A stretch of 64,000 nucleotides of DNA from Candidatus Binatia bacterium (lineage in GTDB: Bacteria > Desulfobacterota > Binatia > HRBIN30), in the NCBI GenBank assembly GCA_026004215.1, contig BPIR01000002.1, forward strand, positions 51,844-115,843, in the 5' to 3' direction. The notes beneath the pieces are model-generated. The model had not been told where the DNA came from and made no database searches. It was given only the letters and a program-made list of their open reading frames with translations. The position numbers and the translations under genes were made by a program. Of this stretch, positions 25,601-35,626 are shown in pieces (the stretch's first letter is position 1; each line of letters begins with the position of its first letter).

Positions 25601-26551
25601 TCAGGCAACTTGGTCGAGGTACTCCGACCAGCCGTACCCCACTTGGCTGCCCGCGCGCCACCGTGTGAGTCCCTCCGCAATGCGCGTCACCTTCCCATCG
25701 CGCCGATTGCGCAGCGGAAGCATGCAGATCACTTCGCCGCTCACCTCTATGCTTCCCTTGGCCGTGTGCAAACGCACCTGCAGCTCGCTGTGATAACCCG
25801 TTCGCCCGTCCTTCTTGGTCTCGATCTCTACTCGATGCACGAGTTCGTTGGCTCCGTCCCGAAACACAAAGCCCGACTGCAAATCCTGCCCGCCGTGCAA
25901 GTGGATCCACGAGCCCATGAAACCGAACGACTCGTCGAACTCCGCCGTCAGCCACCGGTAGTATGCCGGCGACTGCCACGAGCGCGGCCCCCACGAATGG
26001 TCGCGCAAGCCTAGTGCCTCAATCGGGATTGTCTCCCCCTCCACCGACAAGGTCCCCACTGCACGCACGTGTTGCTCCGTGTGCCCGCGCGCAAACACAA
26101 GTTTGGAGCTCGTCGACTCCGCCGGAGCCTCGCCCCCGTACATGGGGCTCAAACCGTAGTAGTCGAGGTCGAGCTCGACGGCGCGCCAGGGATTGGTGGT
26201 GAAGGCCCGCCTCGGATCTTCGAGATCGAGTGGTTGTTGGAGGAACACGGCTGAACCCTTGTAAGACACCCGCAGATGCCGAGCGGGCTCGAGGATCTCG
26301 AATCGCATGCCGCCCGCACATAGCTCCTTGTTGTCTGCAATCGGCGGGCGCTGGTACTGAAACAGCGCTGTGCCGTCGGGCCGATACAGAGCCAACGTTA
26401 CTTCCGCATAACCCTCATTGGGCCGATTCCCGATGCGCGCGAATCCACCCCAACCTCGTTTGCGATCGTAAAAGTTAAAATACATGCTCTCGTTGAAATT
26501 GGTTTCGCCGGTATTCTCATGAAGAAAATCGTGATGAGCAGGGACGGGCAT
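25601..26551 (-). CDS. Lipocalin-like (AttH/CrtC-type, DUF7064/7065-like) protein
   Basis: A 316-residue cytoplasmic-looking protein without signal peptide. The motif GLRDHSWGPRSW in the middle and YYRWLTAEFDESFGFMGSW after it are typical of the AttH/hydroxyneurosporene-synthase-like lipocalins often found next to lipid and polyketide genes in actinobacteria and Binatota. Binding or modification of a hydrophobic substrate is likely; the reaction is unknown. GAGGAGG precedes the ATG. It starts 15 bases after the MMPL transporter stop, so the two are one operon. Its 3' end was copied at least twice into the neighbouring cassette block (remnants at 9988, 18024, 21638). Confidence 0.7.
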   Translation of the reverse strand: MPVPAHHDFLHENTGETNFNESMYFNFYDRKRGWGGFARIGNRPNEGYAEVTLALYRPDGTALFQYQRPPIADNKELCAGGMRFEILEPARHLRVSYKGSAVFLQQPLDLEDPRRAFTTNPWRAVELDLDYYGLSPMYGGEAPAESTSSKLVFARGHTEQHVRAVGTLSVEGETIPIEALGLRDHSWGPRSWQSPAYYRWLTAEFDESFGFMGSWIHLHGGQDLQSGFVFRDGANELVHRVEIETKKDGRTGYHSELQVRLHTAKGSIEVSGEVICMLPLRNRRDGKVTRIAEGLTRWRAGSQVGYGWSEYLDQVA

Positions 26552-26566
26552 GCTTGCCTCCTCTTC

Positions 26567-28978
26567 TCAGATTTCTCGGCAAACCCATGGTGGGCACGCC
26601 GATCGCGGCGAGCCCCAAGAACGCTCCCAGGCCGTCGAACCGGCTCGTTCCGCCGCCGGTGCAGTTAGGGCTCGCCCCGGCGAGGCCGCAAGAAACTTCG
26701 GGCGTACAATCAGGCTGAGCGCCGGAATGATCGTCACCGCACCCAGCGCGCTCACGGCAACAATCGTGGCGGTCAGCGCACCCAGCCGGATCCACAAACT
26801 AAACCCAGAAAACGGCAGCACCATATAACCCAGAGCCACGGCCGACGACACAAAGAAGATGGCTTTGCCAGATGTTTGTAAACTCGCGCGCACCGCTTCG
26901 TGCAAATCCCCGCGCTTGCGCAATTCTTCACGAATCCGGAAGATCAGATAAATCGCGAAATCCGCCCCGATGCTGACACCCATCGCGGTGATGGCAGCAG
27001 TGGTCATATCGAGCCAAATCCCCGCCCAACCCATGAGCCCCAAGTTGAACGCCACCGCCAACGTAAGCGGTAGGAGCACGAACAACCCTCCAATGGGAGA
27101 TCGCAGTACCGCACTGGCCAGCACGAAAATGATGGAGGCAATCTGGATCACGTTGACGATCTTGTCGTGCACCACGGTGTCGTTCATCGCGGTCTGAACG
27201 CCCAACGTACCCCCGACAAGCCCCACTTTGACCGGGAGGCCCCGAAACCGCCGCTCCACAAACTCGCGCAGGCGGGCAATCAAGTCGTGGGAGTACGCCG
27301 CACTATCCGTCTTGCTCAGCGCACGGATTACCGCTCGCTGGTGGGGCGCATCGACAAACGCACCCAAACTGTCGGGTCCCGCAGACATGCTGTAGAGCAG
27401 CAAGTACTGACTGATCAGACGCGGGTTATCCGGGATAACGTAAAACGACGGATCGTCGTGATTCATCGCCTGATGCATCCGCTTGACGTGGCTCGCAATC
27501 GAGCTGATCCCCCCGAGCGTCGGATCGGCAGCGAGAAAATCCTCGAGATCGCTCATGGCCCGCAAGACATCGGGGCGTTTGAGCACGCCTTCCTGAGTGC
27601 CCTCGATCAAGATGCGCAGGGAGGCCGTGCCCGGCAGCTTCTCGTTCAGGAAGGCGTCATCTATGCGGACCTGAGTGTTGGGCGAGAACCAGTAGCGGAA
27701 GCTGTTGTCCACTTGGATGCGCAGGGCTCCGATCACAGCGATGACAAACACCGCGAGTGCCACAAGCAGGATGGTTCGTGGCCGCCGCGCGACTAGACCC
27801 GCCAGGCTTTCCAGCAAGCGGTCGAGCCAACCGTGCGATTTCTCCCGCGCCGTTTCGCGCACCTTTGGGGCTGGAAGAAGCGCGCGGCATGCTGGTGTGA
27901 ACGTGAGCTCTACGATCAGCGCGCTCAGAATCCCACTCGCCATCAGCATCCCGAAAACGCGCACGCTCGTAATCCCAAATGTGGTCAGCGAGGCAAAGCC
28001 GGCCGCGGCAATAATGCTAGCGGTAACCATCACCGGGCCCACAGCCACGATGGAGCGCACAATGGCCTCGTGGCTGTCGCGGACCACGTCGAACTCTTCG
28101 TAATACCGCTTGAGGATTTGCACGGCGTGCCCCGCCGCTACGGCCAAGATGACCACAGGGGTCAACGCACTCCATGTATCCATTGGATAACCGGCAAGCC
28201 CCATGAGCCCGAGCGACCAAATGACGCTGAGAACGGCGGTCACCAGGGGCAACACCATCCCTTGGAGGGTCCGGAATGCTTCGAAATGCACGAGCCCAAT
28301 GATGACCACCGCAAGGGGCAGGAGAATGCCGATCAAGGCCGTGTATTTGGCTAGCCAAGCACGCAGGACAGGCGCCCCCGCTAAGGCAAAGCGCACCGAG
28401 GAGTCACGTTCTGGCGCTAGGATTTGCTCGAGCAAAGCAAAGATTTGCTTGTCATTGAAGCGGTCGTCGAACTCCGCCACGATGACCGTGGCCGTACCGT
28501 CTTTGGACACCAAGTTGTCCCGCAAAAAACGGTCCGACTCGACACGGCGGCGAATCTCGGCTGCCTCCTCTGGGGTCTGTGGCGGCGCATCCATTAGGGC
28601 ACGCACATCCATCGAGTCATCCGCCCCGGCTTGGACGGTTTTGACGAACGGCGCCCCCATGCAAAACAAACTCGTCTGCAGGACCCCTGGGGTATCCCGG
28701 AGCTGCTGGCAAACCCGAAACACCTTGCCGAGCAGCTCTGGGGTGTAAATCGTACCTTGCGTGGCCGCCACGCCGACGATCACCACCGCCTCTCCACCAA
28801 AAATATCAGTGATGCGGTTTTGCACTTGGACATACGGGTGAGCCTCGGGAAGGTTGGCCCGGCGCCGAATCTCCAGATGGAGCTTCGTCAACTGGGCGGC
28901 GAAAAACGCGGTGATCGCGACCGTAGCCGCTAGCACCCAGTAACGCTGCGCAACGATAAAACGAATATACCGCTCCAT
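26567..28978 (-). CDS. MMPL/RND-family hydrophobe exporter
   Basis: An 803-residue inner-membrane transporter with the RND layout: helix 1 near residues 12-28, a large periplasmic loop, a block of helices (LIGILLPLAVVIIGLVHF, SALTPVVILAVAAGHAVQIL), then a second symmetrical half with its own loop and helices (TTAAITAMGVSIGADFAIYL). Such proteins use proton flow to move lipids or hydrophobic compounds; hopanoid exporters are relatives. MERYIRF at 28978 is chosen as start because AAGGGGTGG precedes it and helix 1 follows. Operon with the lipocalin-like gene suggests a lipid or terpenoid cargo. Confidence 0.88.
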   Translation of the reverse strand: MERYIRFIVAQRYWVLAATVAITAFFAAQLTKLHLEIRRRANLPEAHPYVQVQNRITDIFGGEAVVIVGVAATQGTIYTPELLGKVFRVCQQLRDTPGVLQTSLFCMGAPFVKTVQAGADDSMDVRALMDAPPQTPEEAAEIRRRVESDRFLRDNLVSKDGTATVIVAEFDDRFNDKQIFALLEQILAPERDSSVRFALAGAPVLRAWLAKYTALIGILLPLAVVIIGLVHFEAFRTLQGMVLPLVTAVLSVIWSLGLMGLAGYPMDTWSALTPVVILAVAAGHAVQILKRYYEEFDVVRDSHEAIVRSIVAVGPVMVTASIIAAAGFASLTTFGITSVRVFGMLMASGILSALIVELTFTPACRALLPAPKVRETAREKSHGWLDRLLESLAGLVARRPRTILLVALAVFVIAVIGALRIQVDNSFRYWFSPNTQVRIDDAFLNEKLPGTASLRILIEGTQEGVLKRPDVLRAMSDLEDFLAADPTLGGISSIASHVKRMHQAMNHDDPSFYVIPDNPRLISQYLLLYSMSAGPDSLGAFVDAPHQRAVIRALSKTDSAAYSHDLIARLREFVERRFRGLPVKVGLVGGTLGVQTAMNDTVVHDKIVNVIQIASIIFVLASAVLRSPIGGLFVLLPLTLAVAFNLGLMGWAGIWLDMTTAAITAMGVSIGADFAIYLIFRIREELRKRGDLHEAVRASLQTSGKAIFFVSSAVALGYMVLPFSGFSLWIRLGALTATIVAVSALGAVTIIPALSLIVRPKFLAASPGRALTAPAAERAGSTAWERSWGSPRSACPPWVCREI

Positions 28979-29161
28979 GTTGGACCACCCCTTCGCACTG
29001 CTAGCCCAGCGTGTCACGACCGCTGGTGACGCGTTTCTCCCCCACGCGCTCTCGTATTGTCAAGCACCCACCCCCGCCCGTGCCTGGTCGCGAAGCGTTG
29101 CCGGAGCCTCGAAATTCCGGCCCACTCGCCGGAACCGCCCCCACGCTAACGCGAGCTTCCC

Positions 29162-30607
29162 TCACGGAGCGAAACGGGCTCGGAAGCGCTGGCTGTCGTT
29201 GCGGGTCGGCACAGTGAAGGCGCTTTCCCAACAACTGCCGCCACTACGGAGAAGCTGCACCAACACTTGAGGGTCAGTCGCAAAGTACTGGGCTGGCGAG
29301 AAAGGGCCGGGTAGCGGTAGCGCACTCCCGGATGCGCGAACAACCAATTTGCCCTTGCCCACACCCTTGCCTTGCAAGGTGACGCTGCGCAGCCCCTGTA
29401 CGGTGCCGGCGCGATCTCGGTAGCGGTACGTATGACCGCGCACTAAACGCCATAACGACCCGGTGGGCGGCGTGAGCTGCATACTCAAGGTCGGCATTCC
29501 ACTCGAGTAATCGTAGACACACAAAGCGAAACTTGCCGACCCGTCGATCGGGCTAGCGAAATCGCCCACAGTGGCGTCCCCCGTCCACCACCGCCATACG
29601 AGGCTTCGCCGGTTCGGGTTGGAGAGGCTTTGGAAAATGGCCAGCGATCCCCTTGGTGCAGTGGCACAACTTGCGGCAGGAACGGCGCCGCATGTCGGGG
29701 GTGGGGGCGAACTAAATGGTGTCGCAGTGACATAGACTGGGCCCGCCGGGGCGCTACCACCGTAATTACATTGGCCGTTACTCGGACCTCCGGCAGCGCC
29801 CGAGGAGTCCAACACCGTCCCCGTGCACGGCCCGGCAGGGCCCTCGTTGAAGTGGTACAAGGCAACCGTGCTGGCGTCGGTCACGAACGGCCCTGCGGGT
29901 GGGGAGAAATTGGCCGAGTAACGGAGCACATTCGACAAGCGCACCTCGTCCACAAAGCCACTGAAGGAGGGGTACGATGATCCCGCATCGTGTTTTTCCG
30001 CGCCAATCACCAAGAATGGATCGCTGTTCGTGCATGGCCCTCCGCAGTAATTGCCCGGCACGCCATCGTCGGGATACGAAATGTCCCCATCAGGCCCGTC
30101 GGCACTGGCCTCCAAAACCCCGTCCACCCAAAGCCACAAGTACCCGTCGCTGATGCGGCGCTGCACCGCCACGTGATGCCACGAGCCATCGAGCACGTTC
30201 GATGTCCCACATAACGTCAAATCGCCCGTCCCGTCACCGCTCACCCCGAACACCACCCGCCCGTTTCCGAAGGAAAGCCCGAACTTGCGGTCTTGGTTGA
30301 AACGGTCGCGATCGAAAAGGATGTTTCCGTAAATCCAGTTCACATTGTTCCCGCACGTAATCGAAGGTGCTGTGTTCTCCGCCAGGCTACCGCGCACCCA
30401 AAACTCCAACGTGAAGTCCGTCGACCCGATGTCCGCCGGTGGTCCAGGGTCATTGTTATTGGGATCGTCAATTGGAATCTTGATTCGGTCGAGGTCCGGC
30501 GCCGACACCCCATGCCCATAAAACCGAATCGCGAAATCCAATGCCATCGATGCCCCTGGCCAACAGGCAAGCACCATCAAAAAGCACCGAAAGCCGAGCC
30601 TCCTCAC
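29162..30607 (-). CDS. Secreted LamG/concanavalin-like domain protein
   Basis: A 481-residue exported protein. Signal peptide residues 1-22, then a LamG-type domain (about 30-260) with [38 protein letters not shown] and [16 protein letters not shown] in canonical order. The second half has [16 protein letters not shown] and a Gly/Lys-rich stretch; similar tails occur in other Binatota secreted proteins. The GTG start has GAGGGAGG upstream. Likely a carbohydrate- or surface-binding extracellular protein; no catalytic domain is visible. It stands alone, 183 bases upstream of the MMPL gene on the same strand. Confidence 0.75.
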   Translation of the reverse strand: MRRLGFRCFLMVLACWPGASMALDFAIRFYGHGVSAPDLDRIKIPIDDPNNNDPGPPADIGSTDFTLEFWVRGSLAENTAPSITCGNNVNWIYGNILFDRDRFNQDRKFGLSFGNGRVVFGVSGDGTGDLTLCGTSNVLDGSWHHVAVQRRISDGYLWLWVDGVLEASADGPDGDISYPDDGVPGNYCGGPCTNSDPFLVIGAEKHDAGSSYPSFSGFVDEVRLSNVLRYSANFSPPAGPFVTDASTVALYHFNEGPAGPCTGTVLDSSGAAGGPSNGQCNYGGSAPAGPVYVTATPFSSPPPPTCGAVPAASCATAPRGSLAIFQSLSNPNRRSLVWRWWTGDATVGDFASPIDGSASFALCVYDYSSGMPTLSMQLTPPTGSLWRLVRGHTYRYRDRAGTVQGLRSVTLQGKGVGKGKLVVRASGSALPLPGPFSPAQYFATDPQVLVQLLRSGGSCWESAFTVPTRNDSQRFRARFAP

Positions 30608-30831
30608 TGGTACAAACCTCCCTCTCGTTAGGTCACAGCATGATCGGCGCTTGCACCCTAGGCAAGCGAAAAGTCGCCGCCAACATTACAATTTTTATGT
30701 GGAGCTGGACGCGGGGACGGCCGCGCCCGCGAACAAACCCGCCATGAGAGACTATGCCGGGTGGAACCAGACCCCGCCGGAAATTTTTCGGATTGCTATT
30801 GGTTCGGCCTGAACGGTAAGAAAACACATCC

Positions 30832-31122
30832 GTGGCAAAGGTTTCCGATGAAGCTGTGCACATCGCCGTCCGCGTGCAACCCGGAGCGAAGGAAACGGAA
30901 TTCGCTGGCTGGCACGGAACTCAAGCAAAGATCCGTATCCGCGAACGCGCACAGGACGGGGCGGCCAACGAAGCGCTCGTGCGGTTTCTGGCCGAGATCT
31001 TAAGGGTTCCACGCTCCAGCGTGACGATCACCCATGGGCTGCGGTCGCGAGACAAAATGGTGAAGATCGTCACCTCAGAACCCGCGCGCATTCGAAACGC
31101 AATCCGTGCGATCCTCCGGTAA
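30832..31122 (+). CDS. DUF167 (YggU-like) protein
   Basis: A 96-residue protein of the widespread DUF167/YggU family, with the diagnostic AVRVQPGAKETEFAG and DGAANEALVRFLAEIL followed by SSVTITHGLRSRDKMVKI. Function is unknown in the family; members occur near cell-division (yggT/sepF) genes, which are not seen here. GTG start; no in-frame ATG fits. Confidence 0.88.
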   Translation: MAKVSDEAVHIAVRVQPGAKETEFAGWHGTQAKIRIRERAQDGAANEALVRFLAEILRVPRSSVTITHGLRSRDKMVKIVTSEPARIRNAIRAILR

Positions 31123-31149
31123 GCCTTCCACGCAGCCGGATCCGTGTTC

Positions 31150-31200
31150 TCCCTCCTTTCCACTGCCGCGGGGGTGACATTCCGCGGACAAGAGGAGGGA
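31150..31200. other. Nested inverted repeat upstream of carD
   Basis: TCCCTCCT pairs perfectly with AGGAGGGA at the outer ends, and two CCGCGG blocks pair inside, giving an 8-bp and a 6-bp stem separated by an internal loop. There is no T tract. It lies between DUF167 and carD and could end the first transcript or be part of the carD leader. Confidence 0.4.
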
Positions 31201-31294
31201 TTCGGAGAGGATCCCATGCGCTAGCTCCGCATGCCCACCATGCGAGTCAACGAGCCAGCGTTGGCCAGAACACCGCGGTGTTTGCAAGTTTGGC

Positions 31295-31323
31295 TTGCAA
31301 AATGGCGATTTTTTAGGTATTTA
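31295..31323 (+). promoter_or_regulatory. Possible promoter of carD-ispD
   Basis: TTGCAA (31295-31300) and TATTTA (31318-31323) with a 17-base spacer form a fair sigma-70-like pair, 55 bases upstream of the carD ATG, in an AT-rich patch of otherwise GC-rich DNA. Sequence match only. Confidence 0.35.
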
Positions 31324-31377
31324 TGCCGCCTGCGCCAACAGGCGCATCCCCAAATTCAAGGGGCCAGGGAGGAACCG

Positions 31378-31866
31378 ATGACGTTCAAGGTTGGCGAGAA
31401 GGTGGTTTACCCGGCTCACGGCGTGGGAGTCATTCAAAGCATTCAGACCAAGGTCATCCAGGGTCGGGAGCGCACCTTTTATATGCTTCGGATTCTGGAC
31501 AACGACATGACCATCATGATTCCCACGGACAACGTCGAAGCCGTGGGCCTGCGCCGGGTAATCAGCAAAGACATGGTCAGTAAGGTCTACCAAGTTCTGC
31601 GGGACCGTAGGAAGAAACCCGTGGACCAGCAAACGTGGAATCGGCGTTACCGCGAGTACACGGAGAAAATTAAAACTGGGTCGGTGTTGGAAATCGCCGC
31701 AGTCTTGCGCGACCTGAGCGTCCTCAAGAGCGACAAGGAATTGTCCTTCGGCGAACGAAAAATGCTGGACTTGGCACGCAACCTTTTGGTGAAAGAGCTT
31801 TCCATCGCCAAGTCGCACCCGGAGGACAAGATCAAGGCAGAGCTCGAAGAGATTTTCTCTCAGTAA
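31378..31866 (+). CDS. carD: CarD-family transcriptional regulator
   Basis: A 162-residue CarD protein. The N-terminal RNA-polymerase-interaction domain is evident in FKVGEKVVYPAHGVGVIQSI, and the helical DNA-binding half carries SKVYQVLRDRRKKP, WNRRYREYTEKIKTG and LSFGERKMLDLARNLLVKEL. CarD binds the RNA polymerase beta lobe and stabilises open complexes, commonly at rRNA promoters. GGGAGGAA precedes the ATG. Followed 71 bases later by ispD, a pairing common in deltaproteobacteria-related genomes. Confidence 0.93.
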   Translation: MTFKVGEKVVYPAHGVGVIQSIQTKVIQGRERTFYMLRILDNDMTIMIPTDNVEAVGLRRVISKDMVSKVYQVLRDRRKKPVDQQTWNRRYREYTEKIKTGSVLEIAAVLRDLSVLKSDKELSFGERKMLDLARNLLVKELSIAKSHPEDKIKAELEEIFSQ

Positions 31867-31937
31867 CGGGGATCTGCGCTCGCACACCCCCGCAGGTTGT
31901 GGCGACGCGGGGTATTTTCATATATCGCGGAGCCACG

Positions 31938-32642
31938 ATGGTTGGGGTTATTGTCGCAGCAGCGGGTCAGGGCATCCGCCTAGGGGGGGAACAGCCAAAG
32001 GCGCTTCGGGACTTGGGCGGGCGTCCTTTGTACTGGTACACCCTGGCTACCCTCGCTGCAGTGCGGGAGGTTCGCTTCGTCTGGCTGGTCGTTCCCCCGG
32101 CAGCGGAGAAGAACGTTGTGGAAACGCTAGCCGCCGCGCCGGGGTTCCCATTCTCTGTCGAAGTAGTGGGCGGCGGGAAAGAGCGCCAGGACTCCGTTTC
32201 GAGGGCTATGGAGGTCGTTCCGGCTGAGGCCACGATCGTTGCCGTGCACGATGCCGCCCGGCCTTTCGCTTCTCCTCGGTTATTCGAGTCTTGCTTGGCA
32301 GCCGCGCGCATTCACGGGGCAGCGATTGCCGCGGTTCCGGCCGCGGATACGGTTAAACTCGTTGTCGCGGGGGTCGTCCGGCAGACGCTAGACCGAACCA
32401 CAACCTGGCTCGCGCAAACGCCTCAAGTTGCCCGCGCGGACTGGCTTCGGGCAGCAATGAGGCAGGCGCACGAAGCGGGACTAAGGTTCACCGACGAGGC
32501 TGGTGCGCTGGAACACTGTGGTTACCCGGTTCACGTGGTGCGCGGAGAAGAAACCAATCGGAAGCTCACCACCCCCGAAGACTGGGAATGGGCCGAGTGG
32601 CTACTTGAGCGCACTCGTCGGTCATTTCATCGTGACTCTTGA
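31938..32642 (+). CDS. ispD: 2-C-methyl-D-erythritol 4-phosphate cytidylyltransferase
   Basis: A 234-residue IspD, third step of the MEP pathway to isoprenoids: it joins CTP and methylerythritol phosphate. The nucleotide-binding start VIVAAAGQGIRLGGEQPKAL, the VVGGGKERQDSVSRAM block, VAVHDAARPF and the TPQVARADWL motif are all present in order. The ATG at 31938 follows a GGAG; an upstream GTG is less likely. The usual partner ispF is not immediately downstream. Confidence 0.92.
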   Translation: MVGVIVAAAGQGIRLGGEQPKALRDLGGRPLYWYTLATLAAVREVRFVWLVVPPAAEKNVVETLAAAPGFPFSVEVVGGGKERQDSVSRAMEVVPAEATIVAVHDAARPFASPRLFESCLAAARIHGAAIAAVPAADTVKLVVAGVVRQTLDRTTTWLAQTPQVARADWLRAAMRQAHEAGLRFTDEAGALEHCGYPVHVVRGEETNRKLTTPEDWEWAEWLLERTRRSFHRDS

Positions 32643-32705
32643 TTCCGTCATTCCCGAGAGGGCCATCTTGGCCGGCCGTGACCCGATTGGAAACGTGGGA
32701 GCGGC

Positions 32706-34172
32706 TCAGGAAGCGCGATCGAGTTCACTGCCTTTTTCGGCGCCCCACGGCTCGGCAGGAAAATCCGGTTTGCTGGGATCAGCCATCTCGTTTTGGGTCG
32801 GAACAGTGGGCACCGCGTGCCTGCCCCCACGGGGAGCCGGCCAATCAGCGTCCTCCCGGATATAGGCCCTGACGTCAGTCCACACTGCTCGCATTAGCGG
32901 CAGTGGGTTGGGTAACCAGGCCGTGTACCCTACAGAGACGGCCACAGCAGTTCCAATCCCACGTAGATAGCTCAGCGCGGGTACATCAACCTCCCCGGCG
33001 ACCATTCCTATCGAAAGAAACAAAGGCCAAGCCACATGCGGAAGACCGTCGCGGGCCAAGAGGGCAGCAAGCAGGGGTAACGTCAAGAAGAACACGTGGT
33101 GCCAGGCGAAAGGTGAAAAGACGACGGCGGCTGCCATCCATACCGTCAAGTGGCGAAAGCACCGCAGGTTGTCCCCCAGCGCCTGGACTTTGCGCCAGCG
33201 ATATTCCGCACTCACTCCCAGCAATGTGACCCACAGGAGCAAGAGGGCACGCGTGGGGCCGAAAAGGGTTTCATTGCCCAGCCACCCGAGCACACCGAAC
33301 AGTCCAGGCAACCGCAGGCCACCGCGCTGAACCGTCACCGCGGATAGTTGCGCCCACCATTGCGACCAAAGCGGGGACGGGGGCAGCAGTTGGAAGGACA
33401 CAACTGCGATCAACACGGTTGCGGCACCGCCTGCCACCAAGCGGCGCCACTGGCCCGCCAGCGCCCACACCACGAGGATCACAGCCCCATACAACTTCAG
33501 GTGGATGGCCACACCCGCGCACAAAGCCCCAAGCCACGCAGGTGAAGAAATTGCTGCCAATAGGAGAGAGCCAATCCAAATCGTCACTTGCGTATGCCAG
33601 AGGGTGGACCAGAGCGGCTCAAAGGCCAAAGGAAGGAGGAGGGCGAGTCCTAGCGGAACAAAGAGGGCGAGCTTTTCACAAAAAACGACTAGCGCAACCC
33701 ACTGCGCTGTGCGGTACAGCCAGAGAACGGAAGTGCTCGGGTCGGAGCTCCCCAGCGCCTCGAACAACCGCGTTAGTCCGAACAAGACCTGCGCTAGCAA
33801 GGGCGGGTAAAGATACGGCACGCCGGGTCCCCACGGAGCCAAGCCTTGGGCAATTCGCCCTGCCCCGGTCATGTACGCGTGGAAGTCGGGGTGGACCCAC
33901 TGGAAATGCCAGAGCACAAACCACCATGAGGAATAGACCAGTGGACGGAAGATCTCACTGGCGCTCCGGGGCCAGAAAAACGCCCCAATAGCGAGACACC
34001 CGTACGTCTGCAAAAGCAGAGCAGCATTTCTTTCTAGCGCTACCGCAAAGAGTGTAGTCAAGAGTAAGAGAAGTACTGCAAGAGGCCAGACCCTGGGCTG
34101 CTGAGAGGCCAACCCTGCAGGTCGCTCACCACGGACAGGGCCTTGCCCAAAAACCTGACGGATCAAGCGCAC
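32706..34172 (-). CDS. GT87-like polytopic membrane mannosyltransferase (DUF2029)
   Basis: A 488-residue integral membrane protein with about ten hydrophobic helices. HPDFHAYMTGAGRIAQGLAP holds the Asp in the first extracytoplasmic loop expected for GT-C glycosyltransferases, followed by VPYLYPPLLAQVLFGL as in GT87/DUF2029 polyprenyl-phosphate-mannose-dependent enzymes. It would add sugars to a lipid or protein on the outer face of the inner membrane. The C-terminal ~60 residues are hydrophilic. It is convergent with ispD. Start taken at the first available ATG; exact start uncertain. Confidence 0.7.
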   Translation of the reverse strand: MRLIRQVFGQGPVRGERPAGLASQQPRVWPLAVLLLLLTTLFAVALERNAALLLQTYGCLAIGAFFWPRSASEIFRPLVYSSWWFVLWHFQWVHPDFHAYMTGAGRIAQGLAPWGPGVPYLYPPLLAQVLFGLTRLFEALGSSDPSTSVLWLYRTAQWVALVVFCEKLALFVPLGLALLLPLAFEPLWSTLWHTQVTIWIGSLLLAAISSPAWLGALCAGVAIHLKLYGAVILVVWALAGQWRRLVAGGAATVLIAVVSFQLLPPSPLWSQWWAQLSAVTVQRGGLRLPGLFGVLGWLGNETLFGPTRALLLLWVTLLGVSAEYRWRKVQALGDNLRCFRHLTVWMAAAVVFSPFAWHHVFFLTLPLLAALLARDGLPHVAWPLFLSIGMVAGEVDVPALSYLRGIGTAVAVSVGYTAWLPNPLPLMRAVWTDVRAYIREDADWPAPRGGRHAVPTVPTQNEMADPSKPDFPAEPWGAEKGSELDRAS

Positions 34173-34269
34173 CCCCTATTGGCCGAGTCCCCGTACTATA
34201 GGGAGTTCGCCTAGTCAAACACCATTCGCTCGGCCCGCGCACCTGAAACGGAGGCCAACCGAACAATAC
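34173..34269. other. Flank of repeat array 1
   Basis: Short sequence between the glycosyltransferase start and the first repeat unit; it may hold the glycosyltransferase promoter, but no convincing boxes are seen. Confidence 0.3.
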
Positions 34270-34973
34270 GGGACACCCACTTTTTGCCCGATAGGGAGCG
34301 ATCCGGGACAGGGAGCGATACGGGACACCCCCGCGTTCTAACGATACGGGACACCCACGTTTTGAGGGAGACGTTTTGAGGGACACCCACGTTTTGAGGA
34401 ACGACAGGGGACACCAAGCGATAGGGGACACCCACGTTTAGAGGGAACGGTACGAGCGATAGGGGAGCGATAGGGGACACCCACTTTTTGGATCGGCTCG
34501 AAGGGTGGGAAAGAGACAGCCGCGCTTTTGTGAACCGGCTTAAACGTTTACCGATCGCACACAGGGCGGGGCAGCGCGGAAATAAAAGAGCGATTATGGG
34601 ACACCCACTCTTTTGCATCACCTCGAAGGGTGCGAACGAGACAGCCACGCTTTTGTGAACCGGCTTAAACGTTTGCCGATCGCACACAGGGCGGGGCAGC
34701 GCGGAAATAAAAAGGGGAGAAGAACGGGAAGTCCCCATTTCGAGCGAGGACGGCGTCCCGGCAAAGTCGCCAGTTATCATTGCCAGGTCGCCCCACCCCA
34801 ACTCGGCCGATGGCCGACCTTTCCCCCAAAGAGACGGCGTCTTTCGATCCGCAGTACTTCCTGAACGAAACAGTCCCCGTCACCCATGTTTTGCCCCCCC
34901 AGTCAGGAAAGCGCCTCCAAAGGTTCGGGTCCCCCGGAAATGCAGCAAGATTCAGCAAGATCCGGGACACCCA
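34270..34973 (-). repeat. Array 1 of GTGGGTGTCCC-type short repeats
   Basis: At least seven exact copies of GGGACACCCAC (reverse of GTGGGTGTCCC) near 34270, 34348, 34380, 34425, 34473, 34598 and 34963, plus variants near 34322 and 34407. Most carry T-rich tails (TTTTT, GTTTTGAG) and a preceding ATACG or ATAGG. Inside, a ~125-bp unit with TAAACGTTTA palindrome and CACACAGGGCGGGGCAGCGC is duplicated (about 34487-34590 and 34612-34712). No coding potential is credible here. Confidence 0.85.
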
Positions 34974-35626
34974 CTTTTAAAAGGCGGCATGAGAAGGGCC
35001 ATAATGAAGTGGACCGTAAAGGAACCATAAAGGACAACCAATTTTTGACGGAGAGACCTGTCAGGAACCGGAATCGACAAAAAACGGGACAGCCCCTTTC
35101 CTCTGTTGAAGCCACTCGTGAGCAACTCGGACGGACGACCACCTTTTTTTCCCTTGGACGCGGCGAAGCCTGATCGTCGGGTATCGGGGGCCAACCTTCT
35201 GCGGGTTGACCTCGCCGGACGATAGAGCGTGGCATCCTTGCCAGCTTTCCCCGAAGACCTCCCTAAGTCCTCGTATCTTCTCGGTCGGGATCTTTTCGCC
35301 GGATCAATCGCCACCTCTCGCTCCTAAGGAGAGGATGTCCGAAGGTCCGACCAGACTGCCAACGGATGCTGCGATTTCAGGGCGTGGAGACGGCCCGTTA
35401 GCCGGCCTCTCTCGGTAAATGGAGACGGGACGATTGAGCGGGGGCAGCGGGCGACCACAAGGGTCGCCCCTACAACGTCCAAGGAAAGGTCGGCCGAACC
35501 CTGGGTGAAGGTGCAAGCGGACGCAGCAATTGGTCGCCTAGAATCGCACCCGCAACCTACCCCTACCCGGCTGGCAGCCGGTGCTCCCAGAATCCATTAC
35601 CGGGACCAAGCTACAGGAACCGAAAA
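34974..35626. other. Spacer between the two inverted repeat arrays
   Basis: About 650 bases with no credible gene; open frames are short and low in family likeness. It contains one short palindromic element (35449-35469) and a CTCTCGGTAAATGGAGACG segment that echoes the hairpin's neighbourhood. Confidence 0.4.
35449..35469. repeat. Palindromic element GGGCGACC / GGTCGCCC
   Basis: Perfect 8-bp stem GGGCGACC with GGTCGCCC around an ACAAG loop, followed by CCTAC. Elements of this form, ending ..GTCGCCCCTAC, are known to me as a dispersed palindrome in many unrelated bacterial genomes; here only one copy is seen. Confidence 0.55.
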
